The position numbers were made by a program, and so were the translations under genes. 64,000 nucleotides of DNA from Flavobacterium sp. HJ-32-4 (lineage in GTDB: Bacteria; Bacteroidota; Bacteroidia; Flavobacteriales; Flavobacteriaceae): assembly GCF_022532105.1 (NCBI RefSeq), contig NZ_CP092832.1, forward strand, positions 2,881,001-2,945,000. Direction: 5' to 3'. Shown one piece after another: positions 18,497 to 27,368 of the stretch (position 1 is the first letter of the stretch; each line of letters starts with the position of its first letter). Under the pieces are notes generated by a model. It saw only the letters and a program-made list of their open reading frames with translations, did not search any database and was not told where the DNA came from.

Positions 18497-19543
18497 ATGA
18501 GGATTCTTTCTACTCTTTTACTTACTCTTTTCATTTCCTTGCAACTGTCGGCACAGGCCCCGCAGGGTATCAGTTACCAGGCCGTGGCGTTCACTACTTC
18601 CGGAAACCCGGTCATCAATGGCAACGTCGGCATTAAAGTCAGTATCCTTTCGAACTCGGTTTCGGGTCCGGTGGCGTACGCCGAAACGCATACAAAACCC
18701 ACCAATGCACAGGGACTTTTCAACCTTAACATCGGACAGGGTACGCCGGTGACGGGCACGTTCGCGTCTATCGACTGGCAAAACGGGAGCAAGTTCCTGA
18801 AGGTGGAGGTTGACCCCGCCGGTGGCACGAACTATACCATCATCGGTACCAACCAACTTATGAGCGTGCCGTATGCCCTGTATGCGGAAAAAGTGAACTA
18901 CGACGCGCTGCCGCAGACCATCAAGGCAAAAAGTAATACGAGCAAAGTGATCGTCATCTATACGAACAACATGGCGTACGGCTTTTATCAAAACAACAAC
19001 TCAAGCGGGTATTGGGAAACGCAACCCCTGAGCGGCACACCACTGGGCGCCATCGCTACGGATACGAATATCGTCGTCTACACCACGACGAATGCCTACG
19101 GCTTTTACCAGAACAACGGATCTTCGGGCTATTGGGAGGCGCAAAGTTTGAGCGGAACCCCTATAGGCGCGGTGGCTTCCAATAAGAATATCGTGGTCTA
19201 CACCACTACCGGGGCCTACGCCTTTTACCAAAACAACAACTCTTCCGGTTATTGGGAAACGCAGTCGCTGAGCGGAACGCCGCAGGGCGCCGCGGCGTCT
19301 AACGACAATATTGTGGTGTATACCAACAATACGGCCTACGCTTTTTACCAAAACAACGGCTCATCCGGATATTGGGAACCGCAAAGCCTTAGCGGGACGC
19401 CAAAGGGCGCGATCGCTTCGAAAAGTACGATTATGGTGTATACCACGAATACAGCCTATGGTTTCTACCAAAACAACGGTTCTTCGGGTTATTGGGAGCC
19501 GCAGAGTTTGAGTGGGGCGCCGGTTAATGCGGTGACGAAGTAG
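18497..19543 (+). CDS. Secreted protein with five 39-residue repeats
   Basis: 348 residues. Signal peptide MRILSTLLLTLFISLQLSAQ. An N-terminal domain (~21-135: GISYQAVAFTTSGNPV, TNAQGLFNLNIGQG, LMSVPYALYA) is the common leader found in Bacteroidetes before repeat or tail-fibre-like regions. Residues ~150-345 are five repeats of 39 residues around NAYGFYQNNGSSGYWE followed by LSGTP.GAVAS. The repeats are also well conserved at the DNA level, with a period of 117 bp (the GGCTTTTACCAAAA block recurs at ~18,980, 19,099, 19,216, 19,333 and 19,450). Such units can expand or contract by recombination. A surface or interaction role is likely but unproven. Confidence 0.85.
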   Translation: MRILSTLLLTLFISLQLSAQAPQGISYQAVAFTTSGNPVINGNVGIKVSILSNSVSGPVAYAETHTKPTNAQGLFNLNIGQGTPVTGTFASIDWQNGSKFLKVEVDPAGGTNYTIIGTNQLMSVPYALYAEKVNYDALPQTIKAKSNTSKVIVIYTNNMAYGFYQNNNSSGYWETQPLSGTPLGAIATDTNIVVYTTTNAYGFYQNNGSSGYWEAQSLSGTPIGAVASNKNIVVYTTTGAYAFYQNNNSSGYWETQSLSGTPQGAAASNDNIVVYTNNTAYAFYQNNGSSGYWEPQSLSGTPKGAIASKSTIMVYTTNTAYGFYQNNGSSGYWEPQSLSGAPVNAVTK

Positions 19544-19544
19544 C

Positions 19545-19760
19545 GGGTGGAGGAACGGAGGAATGGAGAAACTGAGGAACTGAGTAACTGAGGAACTGAG
19601 AAACTGAGAAACTGAGGAATTGAGGAACGGAGGAACGGAGGAACGGAGGAACTGAGTAACTGAGGAATTGAGGAATTGAGGAATTGAGGAACTGAGGAAC
19701 TGAGGAATTGAGGAATTGAGGAACTGAGGAATTGAGGAACGGAGGAACGGAGGAATTGGG
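19545..19760. repeat. Octamer minisatellite (TGAGGAAC family)
   Basis: Nearly uninterrupted 8-bp units, TGAGGAAC with variants TGAGGAAT, TGAGTAAC, TGAGAAAC and GGAGGAAC, begin at the stop codon of the repeat protein. The unit is not a multiple of three and has no stop codon in the minus-strand frames, so it generates long false frames reading SSVPQFL. Confidence 0.95.
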
Positions 19761-19837
19761 AGCGCACAAACCGCTTCGGAACTGTAACATCCTCGATGTA
19801 TGGCGACTTACAGGGAATCATCAATCAATCAATCATC

Positions 19838-20776
19838 ATGAAATCCCTTCTCTTATCTTTTCTCGTGTGCTGGCTGTTGGCACCCGGCCTGGTGCAGGCA
19901 CAAAATACCCCGAATTCTTTTGTTTCGGTGGATAACCGTAAAATGGCCTACAAAGTAGTCGGGCTTGAAAACCGGAAAGCCGGGCAACCCATTATCGTTT
20001 TTGAAAGTGGACTCGGGATGGGCGGTGGTAATTTCGAGCCGGTCTTTGCCCATTTGCCGAAAGACGCCTGTTACGTTGTGTATGACCGCAACGGCCTGGG
20101 CGAATCGGAAGCCGACGACCGTTTGAAAACCGATACGGATGTGGTGGAAAAGCTGCACCGCATGCTGCAACAATTACACTTAAAAGCGCCGTACCTCTTG
20201 GTAGGCCACTCGTTGGGAGGCCCGTTTATCCGTCTTTTCGCCTCGCGGTACCCCCAGGAAGTAGCCGGGATGGTGTTTATCGATCCTACCGATTTTATGC
20301 TTACCCCGGAACAGAATGAGACGGCGCGCCAAAAAGCAGAAAGCGCCATCGGCTACCGCGAACTCTGGCCCAAAATGCTGACAGAAATGAGCGCCGACGC
20401 CAACATGCCTGAGGGCGTGCGTATGGAAACGAAACGTGAACTCAGTGGAAGTACCCCTTCTTTTTTCCATGAATACCAAAACCTGGCTCCCCTCCCTGAT
20501 ATTCCGGTTGCGGTTTTGATTGCCTACAACCGACGTATTGAAAAGTTTGAAGAGGAAACGTCGATACGATGGGGCATCAAGCTCCGCCCCTGGATGGATG
20601 CGTTCGATAACGTCCGGATCGAGAACTACTCGGGCATGATCCAGAAAAACCGGAATTCATTTGTGCTGTTGCTTCCTGAATACAGCCATGGCATCCACAA
20701 CCAGGATCCGGAGTTGGTCGCGGCGATGATTGGACGGGTGCTGAGGAATGGAGGAATTGAGGAATTGAGGAACTGA
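19838..20776 (+). CDS. Secreted alpha/beta hydrolase
   Basis: 312 residues from ATG 19838, which gives a signal peptide (MKSLLLSFLVCWLLAPGLVQAQ). The alpha/beta hydrolase fold is marked by IIVFESGLGMGGGNFEPV (oxyanion region), VVYDRNGLGES, the nucleophile elbow GHSLGG with S125, FIDPTD, and PEYSHGIHNQDPE containing the probable catalytic His. The substrate is unknown. The last ~10 residues (RNGGIEELRN) are encoded by the octamer repeat, so the original C-terminus may have been altered by repeat growth. Its 3' ~105 bp is duplicated downstream at 21,034-21,138. A frameshifted copy is at 37,731-38,680. Confidence 0.85.
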   Translation: MKSLLLSFLVCWLLAPGLVQAQNTPNSFVSVDNRKMAYKVVGLENRKAGQPIIVFESGLGMGGGNFEPVFAHLPKDACYVVYDRNGLGESEADDRLKTDTDVVEKLHRMLQQLHLKAPYLLVGHSLGGPFIRLFASRYPQEVAGMVFIDPTDFMLTPEQNETARQKAESAIGYRELWPKMLTEMSADANMPEGVRMETKRELSGSTPSFFHEYQNLAPLPDIPVAVLIAYNRRIEKFEEETSIRWGIKLRPWMDAFDNVRIENYSGMIQKNRNSFVLLLPEYSHGIHNQDPELVAAMIGRVLRNGGIEELRN

Positions 20777-21633
20777 GTAACTGAGGAACTGAGTAACTGA
20801 GGAACTGAGGAATGGAGGAATGGAGGAACTGAGTAACTGAGGGATTGAGGAACTGAGCAACTGAGGAATGGAGGAACTGAGGAACGGAGGAATTGAGGAA
20901 CTGAGGAGCGGAGTACTGCCTACCGCGCACCCCTCCGATGGCAGGCGGGTATACTAAAAACACCTTTCAAACATTACCGCGAAGTCGGAGACGTTCGCGG
21001 AGCTTAGTGCTTCGGGGAGATGTTGCGGAGCGGGAATTCGTTTGTGCTGTTGCTTCCTGAATACAGCCATGGCATCCACAACCAGGATCCGGAGTTGGTC
21101 GCGGCGATGATTGGACGGGTGCTGAGGAATGGAGGAATGGAGGAATTGAGGAACTGAGGAACTGAGGAACTGAGTAACTGAGGAACTGAGGAACTGAGGA
21201 ATGGAGGAACTGAGTAACTGAGGGATTGAGGAACTGAGCAACTGAGGGATTGAGGAACTGAGCAACTGAGGAATGGAGGAACTGAGGAACGGAGGAATGG
21301 AGGAATGGAGGAATGGAGGAATTGAGGAACTGAGTAACTGAGGAACTGAGTAACTGAGTAACTGAGGAACTGAGGAACTGAGGAATGGAGGAACTGAGTA
21401 ACTGAGGGATTGAGGAACTGAGCAACTGAGGGATTGAGGAACTGAGCAACGGAGGAATGGAGGAATGGAGGAACGGAGGAATTGAGGAACTGAGTAACTG
21501 AGGAGCGGAGTACTGCCTACCGTGCACCCCTCCGCTGGCAGGCGCGGGTATACTAAAAACACCTTTCAAGCATTGCCGCGAAGTCGGAGACGTTCGCGGA
21601 GCTTAGTGCTTTGGGGAGATGTTGCGGAGCGGG
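20652..21633. repeat. Local tandem duplication of hydrolase 3' end, minisatellite and a 120-bp spacer
   Basis: The module [hydrolase 3' end, octamers, then a spacer beginning ACTGCCTACCGCGCACCC and ending near TGTTGCGGAGCGGG] occurs twice: 20,652-21,033 and 21,034-21,633. The two differ mainly in octamer number. The second hydrolase end is only a ~105-bp fragment without a gene. The whole 900-bp stretch between the hydrolase stop and the next gene is made of this. Confidence 0.9.
20745..21511. repeat. Octamer minisatellites, two blocks
   Basis: Blocks at 20,745-20,915 and 21,122-21,511 consist of TGAGGAAC-type 8-mers, including GGGATTGA and TGAGCAAC variants. They are interrupted only by the 120-bp spacer and hydrolase fragment described for the local duplication. 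Confidence 0.95.
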
Positions 21634-21678
21634 TGTAGTTAGCAGGTGGGTCTTTTTTGCCCGTCATTTGTTGTCACG

Positions 21679-22329
21679 TTATGTATTTTGCATTGTGTAG
21701 CACATTGTCTTTGTTGTCGGCTCAATGAAAATGTATAAATTTCCGTCACACCAAAAATTTAGTTTTTCGAAGTATTCTGCCATCCCATCTGACGGAACCA
21801 CATTACTAAATGTCGATTTAATTTCACTGAAACTTCCTAATTGACATAAAAATTTCATAGGCTTTCCACTTTTCGGACATATTGGGATTTCAGGATCTTG
21901 TAACCAGTCTGGCTGTCCACAGATTCCTATACTATTATATTCGTCAATTTCTTCTTTCTCTTCTAAACGTACCCTCACACCTTCCCAAATTATCTTAGAA
22001 TTTTTGTCAATTTCGTCAAACGCACTTGTCGAGGAAGCGGTGTCAATTGGGTCAATAATTGTCGGTTTGTTTGGATTGGTATAGTCAAGGAAAACGGAAT
22101 ATTCATCTGTGTAAATGGGATGAATTAAGTGCACTTTGAATGGTAGCCAGGAAAATATTGGGTCAGTATTATCAATAAAGCCCAAATATTGAAATCCTGC
22201 CATAAATTCATTTGCCGGGATCGTAAAGTCTTGTGGCGCTTCACCCCCAATTTGATGTTTTCCGTTTTCGTCTCTTACTATTTCGTATTGCACTTTTTTA
22301 GTCTTAAAAAGCTTGTCAAATAGTCCCAT
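21679..22329 (-). CDS. DUF1963-like protein
   Basis: 216 residues, start MGLFDKLFKTKKVQYEIV. The C-terminal half contains ICGQPDWLQDPEIPICPKSG and KPMKFLCQLGSFSE, then FWCDGNLYIFIEP. This matches the GxPDWxQ, CPxCGxxMxFLxQ and LYVF pattern of the DUF1963/YwqG-type domain. The function of the family is unknown. It is the leftmost gene of the A+T-rich accessory array and is transcribed leftward like most of it. A frameshifted copy lies at 39,598-40,263. Confidence 0.7.
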   Translation of the reverse strand: MGLFDKLFKTKKVQYEIVRDENGKHQIGGEAPQDFTIPANEFMAGFQYLGFIDNTDPIFSWLPFKVHLIHPIYTDEYSVFLDYTNPNKPTIIDPIDTASSTSAFDEIDKNSKIIWEGVRVRLEEKEEIDEYNSIGICGQPDWLQDPEIPICPKSGKPMKFLCQLGSFSEIKSTFSNVVPSDGMAEYFEKLNFWCDGNLYIFIEPTTKTMCYTMQNT

Positions 22330-22437
22330 ATGGCTCTTTTGTGTGTCGGTTTTAGAATGACTGCTACTGTTTTGCGGCTCAAACGCAATGCGCCAGGTTT
22401 GGAAACCGAATATTCCCCCGCTGGCGTATTCTTGTCT

Positions 22438-22947
22438 TCACAGTGCTAAAAGCTTATTTTCTGTAATTACTTTTTTCAGATTGTCACCCCAAAAAGCAAT
22501 GTTGCCAAACCGGTCTACACAATCTTGAAGTGTATTCAATTTGTCTAAAGTCGGCAAAATGTGATTTTCAAAGTCCGATTTAAGTTCCGCTACAAAGTCA
22601 TTCAAGTCCGTTTGCTCAGTCAAAACATAGCCCGTTTTGCTTTTAAATTTATACTCCTGTCGGCTGTCTGGCAAATACGAATTTTCTCTGAGATAAACCG
22701 TCAGGTCGTAAACTGTCGGCTTCTTTTTCTCGGTGTCGTTCATAGTAGCTTTTAATGCAACACCGATATTGAAACAAAAGTCAACGCTGTCCTTACTGTT
22801 CCAAGAGAAATTCTGTAAGTTGATTACCGTAAAGAAGTCGCCTTTTTCTTTCCACCAAGTTTGTCCACTAGTCCGATAACCGAAATTTTTCAAAGCAGGC
22901 TTCAAATACGTCTTGATAAACTGAGTTTGTTTTTCTTTTGCCGTCAT
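22438..22947 (-). CDS. DUF4304-like protein
   Basis: 169 residues from ATG 22945-22947. A longer in-frame start at 23007 would include part of a hairpin repeat and is less likely. Features fit DUF4304: YLKPALKNFGYRTSGQTWWKE (compare the FKKxGxxW pattern), FFTVINLQNFSW, FCFNIGVAL, and a C-terminal DCVDRFGNIAFWG. It is soluble and the role is unknown. It is a typical small gene of the accessory array. A frameshifted copy lies at 40,381-40,899. Confidence 0.7.
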   Translation of the reverse strand: MTAKEKQTQFIKTYLKPALKNFGYRTSGQTWWKEKGDFFTVINLQNFSWNSKDSVDFCFNIGVALKATMNDTEKKKPTVYDLTVYLRENSYLPDSRQEYKFKSKTGYVLTEQTDLNDFVAELKSDFENHILPTLDKLNTLQDCVDRFGNIAFWGDNLKKVITENKLLAL

Positions 22948-22999
22948 TTCTGGTGTCAATGTTTTGTGTCGCTCTGCTTGCCTTATAGGTTCCACAAAC

Positions 23000-23045
23000 A
23001 TTCGCATATCCCTCCTGCATCATCCGCATACGCGAGGTTTGTAGT
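23000..23045. repeat. 46-bp palindromic repeat (CAAAC...GTTTG), copy 1
   Basis: CAAACATTCGC and GCGAGGTTTG form the arms of a hairpin around a TCCTGCATCATCC-type loop. The same element occurs at 23,832-23,878 and 47,437-47,484 (and at the error-bearing equivalents). In the first two cases it is fused to the hairpin-ended repeat on its right. Confidence 0.75.
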
Positions 23046-23082
23046 ATCGCACTGTTCTCAACGGAGAAAAGGCTACAACGAC

Positions 23083-23223
23083 GTGCCCCCTGGTACGAAA
23101 AACCCACAGCCATAGTTGCGGGTTTGCTCTTTCCTTTCGGGAAAGGGTTGAAAATACGAATTTGCGGGGAAAAACTGGCACCTATTTATAAGTAGGCACG
23201 AGCGTGACGCTCGCCAGCGGGGG
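23083..23223. repeat. Hairpin-ended repeat, copy A (left end lost)
   Basis: Internal signature GAAAATACGAATTTGCGG, then TATTTATAAGTAGGCACGAG and the terminal hairpin GCGTGACGCTCGCCAGCGG. The left terminal hairpin is missing; the element starts at GTGCCCCC. Its right end directly abuts the attC-like half site at 23,231-23,250. Confidence 0.8.
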
Positions 23224-23230
23224 CATTGCG

Positions 23231-23250
23231 GGTAGCCGCTTAGCTGTAGC
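23231..23250 (-). other. attC-like half site
   Basis: GGTAGCCGCTTAGCTGTAGC resembles the half site CCTAGCCGCTGTTAGCTG of the complete site at 45,714-45,838. It sits directly beside the stop codon of the 181-residue gene, as expected for the end of an integron-type cassette. The other half appears to be replaced by the hairpin-ended repeat. Confidence 0.4.
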
Positions 23251-23251
23251 T

Positions 23252-23797
23252 TTATTTAAGACCAATTTTAAAATAAAGAGATTCTAAAGATTGCCTATTT
23301 AAGAAAATGTCAGTTGCTATAAACGGCTCTGCTTTCGTATACCTGTCTTCAAGTATTATTGATGGATTTATATAAACCGAACTTGAAAAAACCTTCCCAT
23401 TTGATAAAATAACGTTTGACCAAAGTGTCTGAAAATATTGATGTTCTACATTTGCGGAATCAAATAAAGTTATTATTTCTTCCCTACTTATTGTTGCTGT
23501 CCAAATATCGCTTTCACTTAATTTTTTTTCAATTCCTAAGTTCTTTCTTACAATTATTGTTTGATAATCGTTCATAGAACCAATACCGATAGAATATGCA
23601 ATAATTGTCGCCGGTTTAGTACTAATATTGCAAATGCTAATTCTAATATGATCAAAGGGCTCATCACTAGTACCAATAACACTTAGTTTTACTTGCTCAT
23701 CTTTCTTATACTTTAGAATTGTAAAAACTGCAAGTAATGTAGAAAGTCCTGCACCCCAAATTGTTAAAAAAAGTTCTATGGTTTCTTTAGTGTTCAT
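23252..23797 (-). CDS. Hypothetical protein with one N-terminal membrane helix
   Basis: 181 residues. MNTKETIELFLTIWGAGLSTLLAVFTILKY gives one membrane anchor. A soluble domain follows, with FDHIRISICNISTKPATIIAYS (beta-strand pattern like Ig-type domains of phage or defence accessory proteins), then EKKLSESDIWTATISREEI. The family is not recognised. The stop codon is adjacent to an attC-like half site. An identical copy is at 41,206-41,751, in a stretch that is clean in both copies of the duplication. Confidence 0.65.
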   Translation of the reverse strand: MNTKETIELFLTIWGAGLSTLLAVFTILKYKKDEQVKLSVIGTSDEPFDHIRISICNISTKPATIIAYSIGIGSMNDYQTIIVRKNLGIEKKLSESDIWTATISREEIITLFDSANVEHQYFQTLWSNVILSNGKVFSSSVYINPSIILEDRYTKAEPFIATDIFLNRQSLESLYFKIGLK

Positions 23798-24122
23798 AAC
23801 AGTTACAGCTAGCTAATTTATAGATTCAACAAACATTCGCCTATGCCTCCTTCATCATCGCATACGCGAAGTTTGTAGTATCGCACTGTTCTCAAACGGC
23901 GAAAAGCTACCACCACGTGCCCCCTAGTACGAACATCCCACACCAGAGTTGCGTGTTTACTTTTACCTTTCGGGACAGGGTTGAAAATACGAATTTGCGG
24001 GGAAAAACTGGTACATATTTATAAGTAGTTATGAGCGTGAGGCTCGCCAGCGGCGGTTGTTAAGAACCTTCTATTAGCTGATGTATCGTCTACATAGGCC
24101 CATGGAAGTCATATCGATTCTC
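23798..24122. repeat. Intergenic stretch with palindromic and hairpin-ended repeats (copy B)
   Basis: The 325 bp contain the 46-bp CAAAC...GTTTG palindrome (23,832-23,878) followed by hairpin-ended repeat copy B (23,917-24,055: GAAAATACGAATTTGCGG core, right hairpin GAGCGTGAGGCTCGCCAGCGG, left hairpin lost). No gene is visible. The equivalent in copy 2 is 41,752-42,076. Confidence 0.75.
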
Positions 24123-24440
24123 TCAGTTTAAATGAATTTCGCCATCAGGGAAAAACAATCGCAATATAAAAAATAGTATTGACAAGGCAGAAACTGCAAT
24201 TACTCCCAACGATGACCATCGAATGGTAATAAGATACTCCGTGGATGAAACTCTATTTAAAGTTCTATGGTAGAACCAATTGGTTATGTTAGTTTTTTGG
24301 AGAAAACGAAAATACAAGGTCTGTCTAATAATACGCTGTTGCACTTTTTCGGCGTTGAAAATATTATATAACCCCGCGCCTAAAAATAGTATAGGAATTA
24401 CTATGAGATATGTTGGAGCCACTTTCAAAAAATTAATCAA
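24123..24440 (-). CDS. Small two-pass membrane protein
   Basis: 105 residues with two membrane helices: YLIVIPILFLGAGLYNIF (~residues 11-28) and LGVIAVSALSILFFILRLFF (~78-97). A basic loop between them reads AEKVQQRIIRQTLYFRFLQK. The family is unknown. It is a short A+T-rich gene between repeats, typical of a cassette ORF. An identical copy is at 42,077-42,394. Confidence 0.55.
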   Translation of the reverse strand: MINFLKVAPTYLIVIPILFLGAGLYNIFNAEKVQQRIIRQTLYFRFLQKTNITNWFYHRTLNRVSSTEYLITIRWSSLGVIAVSALSILFFILRLFFPDGEIHLN

Positions 24441-24519
24441 AATCGAACAAACGCCAAGTATAGGAGTAACTTACTCCAAAAGAGGCCGATCCAATACCAA
24501 CTCCGACAGCATATTTGCA

Positions 24520-24675
24520 CCGCTGGCGCGAGCGTCATGCTCGTGCCAAATACTACGGAAAAACCGTATCCAGGTTTACTTCTACCTTTCGGGAATGATT
24601 CGAAAATACGAATTTGCTGATACAATTAGTCCTTATTTACAAAAAGGCACTAGCGTGACGCTCGCGCCAGCGGGG
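24520..24675. repeat. Hairpin-ended repeat, copy C (both ends present)
   Basis: The left end CCGCTGGCGCGAGCGTCATG and the right end CGTGACGCTCGCGCCAGCGG are inverted copies of each other, and each contains a GAGCGTcACGCTC-type hairpin. The core is diverged (CGAAAATACGAATTTGCTGA). With the adjoining half site (~24,713-24,752) it fills the 319-bp gap between the small membrane protein and the CoiA-like gene. The copy-2 equivalent is 42,474-42,629. Confidence 0.85.
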
Positions 24676-24712
24676 GGAGAAACGAATTTATAAAAAACAA
24701 ACGTTCCCAATT

Positions 24713-24752
24713 CACTTGACCCGCCATTTGCGATTAGCCGCTGTTAGTGACT
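24713..24752 (-). other. attC-like half site next to the CoiA-like gene
   Basis: GCGATTAGCCGCTGTTAGTG matches the TAGCCGCTGTTA half of the complete attC-like sites. It ends 8 bp from the CoiA-like stop codon. ACAAACGTTCCCAATT at 24,700-24,715 may be a degenerate partner. The copy-2 equivalent is 42,667-42,706. Confidence 0.45.
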
Positions 24753-24759
24753 AGCATAA

Positions 24760-25607
24760 TTAGAATCTTCGTCTAGGCTTTTTGTATGTATTGTAGCCAC
24801 GAATTAGTGGAATTCCTATCCTTGTATAAACTACTCTGTTTGATGAGTACAACATTCCTTGTTGACTTTCTCTCCGCCTTATCTCGTCTCGTTTTCTATA
24901 TTCATTTATGAATTCCTGAACTCGGAAAGTCCATTCTCCATTTGTGGTTGTGTTTATAAAAGCTTTACGTGAAATCACAGCAACTCTGGCATATATACCA
25001 ACTTGCGGAAATAAACAGCAAAAATTATTTCGCAAGCCTTCAGGATCATCAATTGAGCCATCCCCGAAAAAATCAAAGATAACAGGCACAGAACTTTTCA
25101 GCCACGGCTCCGGAAAACAAAACTCTGGAAACCAAACCTCAAATATTCCCGGTTTCTCCGTTTGATGTACTTCACTAATTCCGTCTCTTTTCCACTCTTT
25201 AAGAAAACGAGGAAAATCCCTTTTCAATCGTGTCCCGTCAACTACCCAAACCATGTTTTTATAAAAACGTTCTCGTGAGGTTCGTTCTTGAGGATGAATA
25301 TTCGAATGTTTGAAATTCTAATACGAGACTATTAGCTGTAAGAACATCCGCAATGTGTTTTTTCGCTTGTTCTTTTATCAAATAAAGCTATTTCCTGCCA
25401 ATCCGCTGGATAATTGTTTTTCCAAGTTCGGTGCCACTCTGTTTCCGGTTCCCACCAATTATCACAATCTGTTTTGCTTTTATGTGCCCAATGCCAAATT
25501 TTTCGTGTGCCACATTTTGCAATAACTGGCTTCGAACAGCAGCAGCACAATCCGTTAAGTTTCGGTTGAGCTTCTATTCGATTATCGCCTAATAAAGCAA
25601 AACGCAT
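24760..25607 (-). CDS. CoiA-like competence/nuclease family protein (copy 1, frameshifted near its middle)
   Basis: The intact protein is rebuilt from both copies: about 281 residues starting MRFALLGDNRIEAQPKLNG. A Cys-rich segment (CCCCSKPVIAKCG) precedes WHWAHKSKTDCDNWWEPETEWHR and a PD-(D/E)XK-like core, HIADVLTANSLVLEFQHS (D87, E97xQ99), then QERTSRERFYKNMVWVVDGTR. That order matches the CoiA family. Here the N-terminal part breaks because of extra T residues near 25,310 and 25,355, while the join ERFYKNMVW at ~25,260-25,275 is correct. In copy 2 the N-terminal part is correct and the join has an extra A. CoiA-family proteins take part in natural transformation, but cassette or island relatives may be defence nucleases. 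Confidence 0.75.
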
Positions 25608-25668
25608 GTGTAGATTGTTTAGATTTTAACAGTTCTGGTCAATGCTTGCCACTAACTAGCTTATACCC

Positions 25669-25832
25669 CCCCGCTGCCGCAAGCGTCGCGCTCGTGCCTC
25701 ATACTACAAAAACCCACACCCAGAGTTGCATGTTTACTTTCACCTTTCAAGAAAGGGTTGAAAATACGAATTTGCGGAGAAAATGGCACATATTTATAAG
25801 TAGGCACGAGCGTGAGGTTCGCGGCAGCGGGG
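25669..25832. repeat. Hairpin-ended repeat, copy D (both ends present)
   Basis: The left end CCCCGCTGCCGCAAGCGTCG and right end GAGCGTGAGGTTCGCGGCAG share compensating changes (TGCCGC with GCGGCA), so the end pairing is conserved despite sequence drift. The core is GTTGAAAATACGAATTTGCGG. It lies between the divergent CoiA-like and toxin-antitoxin genes, flanked by CTAACTAGC-type sequence on both sides (25,653-25,660 and 25,835-25,843). Confidence 0.85.
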
Positions 25833-25907
25833 GAATTAACTAGCAAGTTGTAGCTGATTGAATTGAAAACACGTTAAAGTTGAGTAATTTATTAAATGAT
25901 TAATTTT

Positions 25908-25931
25908 TTGAACTTTAAAGTTGTATATTTG
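25908..25931 (+). promoter_or_regulatory. Toxin-antitoxin promoter and operator (copy 1)
   Basis: -33 TTG at 25,908-25,910 and -7 box TATATTTG at 25,924-25,931 frame a perfect 12-bp palindrome, AACTTTAAAGTT, at 25,911-25,922. A related half site (TTAAAGTTGAG) lies ~35 bp upstream. The palindrome fills the promoter spacer, the expected place for an operator bound by the HTH-containing antitoxin. Confidence 0.6.
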
Positions 25932-25999
25932 CCTTGTAACAATTTAAAATAATTAATTTATGAAAAGAAGACACCGGATCAATTTAAACACAAAGCCCA

Positions 26000-26346
26000 A
26001 TGCTGCAAGAGCAAGTTTTTGAACTTTCTAAGAGAGTTCAAGGCAGCGATGAGTATATCTTCTAGAATACTTTTTGCTGCTAGAAAAGAAAATGAGGAAA
26101 ACAATTTTAGATTTAGAATTGTCACAGAAAAAAGTTGAAAACATACTAGCCTCATTACAACTAATAGATTATTCTCAAGGTCCAATTCCAAATGACCAAT
26201 ACGGCAATATGCCTATGTGGGTGTTTGGAAAAAACATTAAAGGAAAGGAAGTGTATATCAAAATCACTTGTGCAAATAACGGACCTTTTTGTATTTCCTT
26301 CCATTATTCTAGATTTAGGATGAAATATCCTTTCAAAAACACATGA
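26000..26346 (+). pseudogene. MqsR-family toxin, error-bearing copy 1
   Basis: Same gene as 43,953-44,297, with extra bases in T and A runs near 26,023 and 26,100 that break the frame. The breaks lie in the unpolished part of the duplication and probably are not biological. Confidence 0.8.
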
Positions 26347-27368
26347 AGAGCCCTTTTACGGACAAAGAAATGAAGGTGGTAAGAGAGAAAGATGTTTTGC
26401 AATTTCGCAAGGAATCTTTCTCTTTCTACCGTTTTGCATATAAATGCGAAGATACTGGCGAATTATTTACTGACAGTGTCATGCAAGAATTAAATCTAAA
26501 TCAGATTTATAATCAGTACAGAGAAAAATATAATATCCCATTTCCAGAAGAAATAAGGAAGATTAGAAAGAAGTATGGCTTGTCTGCTTCTAAAATGTCT
26601 TCAATTCTGGGTTTTGGGACAAATTCATATCGGCAATACGAAAATGGTGATATTCCATCAATTTCAAATGCTAAGCTTATTCATTTAGCTAAAAATCCCC
26701 TTACTTTTAAACAGATGGTTCTTGATTCCTCTGATTTAACGAAAAAAGAATCATCCGCCATTTGCGATAAAATTGATGAGTTAATTTCAAAAAATCATCA
26801 TGATAAAACTTATTCACTTAAAGCATTATATACTAGGCAATGAATCTCCAGATAGATTTAGTGGCTACAAAAGTTCCAGACTTAGATAAGTTCTGCGAAA
26901 TGGTCATTTTTTTTCTCAAAACAATTAACTCCTTTAAAGCCGGTCTTAAGCAGTCTACTTTTTTTGCTCGGATTTTCAAAAATTATCAGAAGACGACTTA
27001 TTCTATTAGTGGAATGAGATATTTAGAGAATGATTTTGGACCTGCTCCACATCATTTTCATTCAATATTTGAAATGCTAAATGATATGGATTGTATTCAT
27101 ATTTCTTACGACAGTAAAAAATGGTTATTTAGGGGAGAGGTTTGAAGTTTCGCCAAAACAAATTATTTAATGAACATTTGTTTACGAAAGATGAAATACA
27201 GACACTTGAAGAAGTCGCATGTAATTTCAAATCTCAAAAACATTACAATAGGAATGATCAATATTTAAAATCTTGTGGTATTGACCCGAATACGTCAAGT
27301 AAATCGATTATTGATTATAACAAAGCGTTTGAACTATATAGTTTAGACGACAGCTTGGATAAAATAGC
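26343..27368 (+). pseudogene. MqsA-Panacea antitoxin, error-bearing copy 1
   Basis: Corresponds to 44,294-45,310 but is split into three frames (26,343-26,843, 26,840-27,145 and 27,142-27,417) by single-base insertions in homopolymers. The clean second copy is uninterrupted, so these breaks are best read as sequence errors. Confidence 0.85.

Noticed and set aside
20954..21569. Long minus-strand open frames reading SSVPQFLSSSVTQFL (also at 19.5, 30.0, 38.9 and 47.7 kb)
   Set aside because: They are the translation of the 8-bp minisatellite, which has no stop codon on that strand in any frame. No start, signal or family feature supports a protein.
25646..25846. Short open frames inside the hairpin-ended repeats (for example reading VENTNLRRKW or SVTLAPAGG)
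   Set aside because: The same peptides recur wherever the repeat occurs, on both strands, without starts or ribosome context; they are translations of the repeat.
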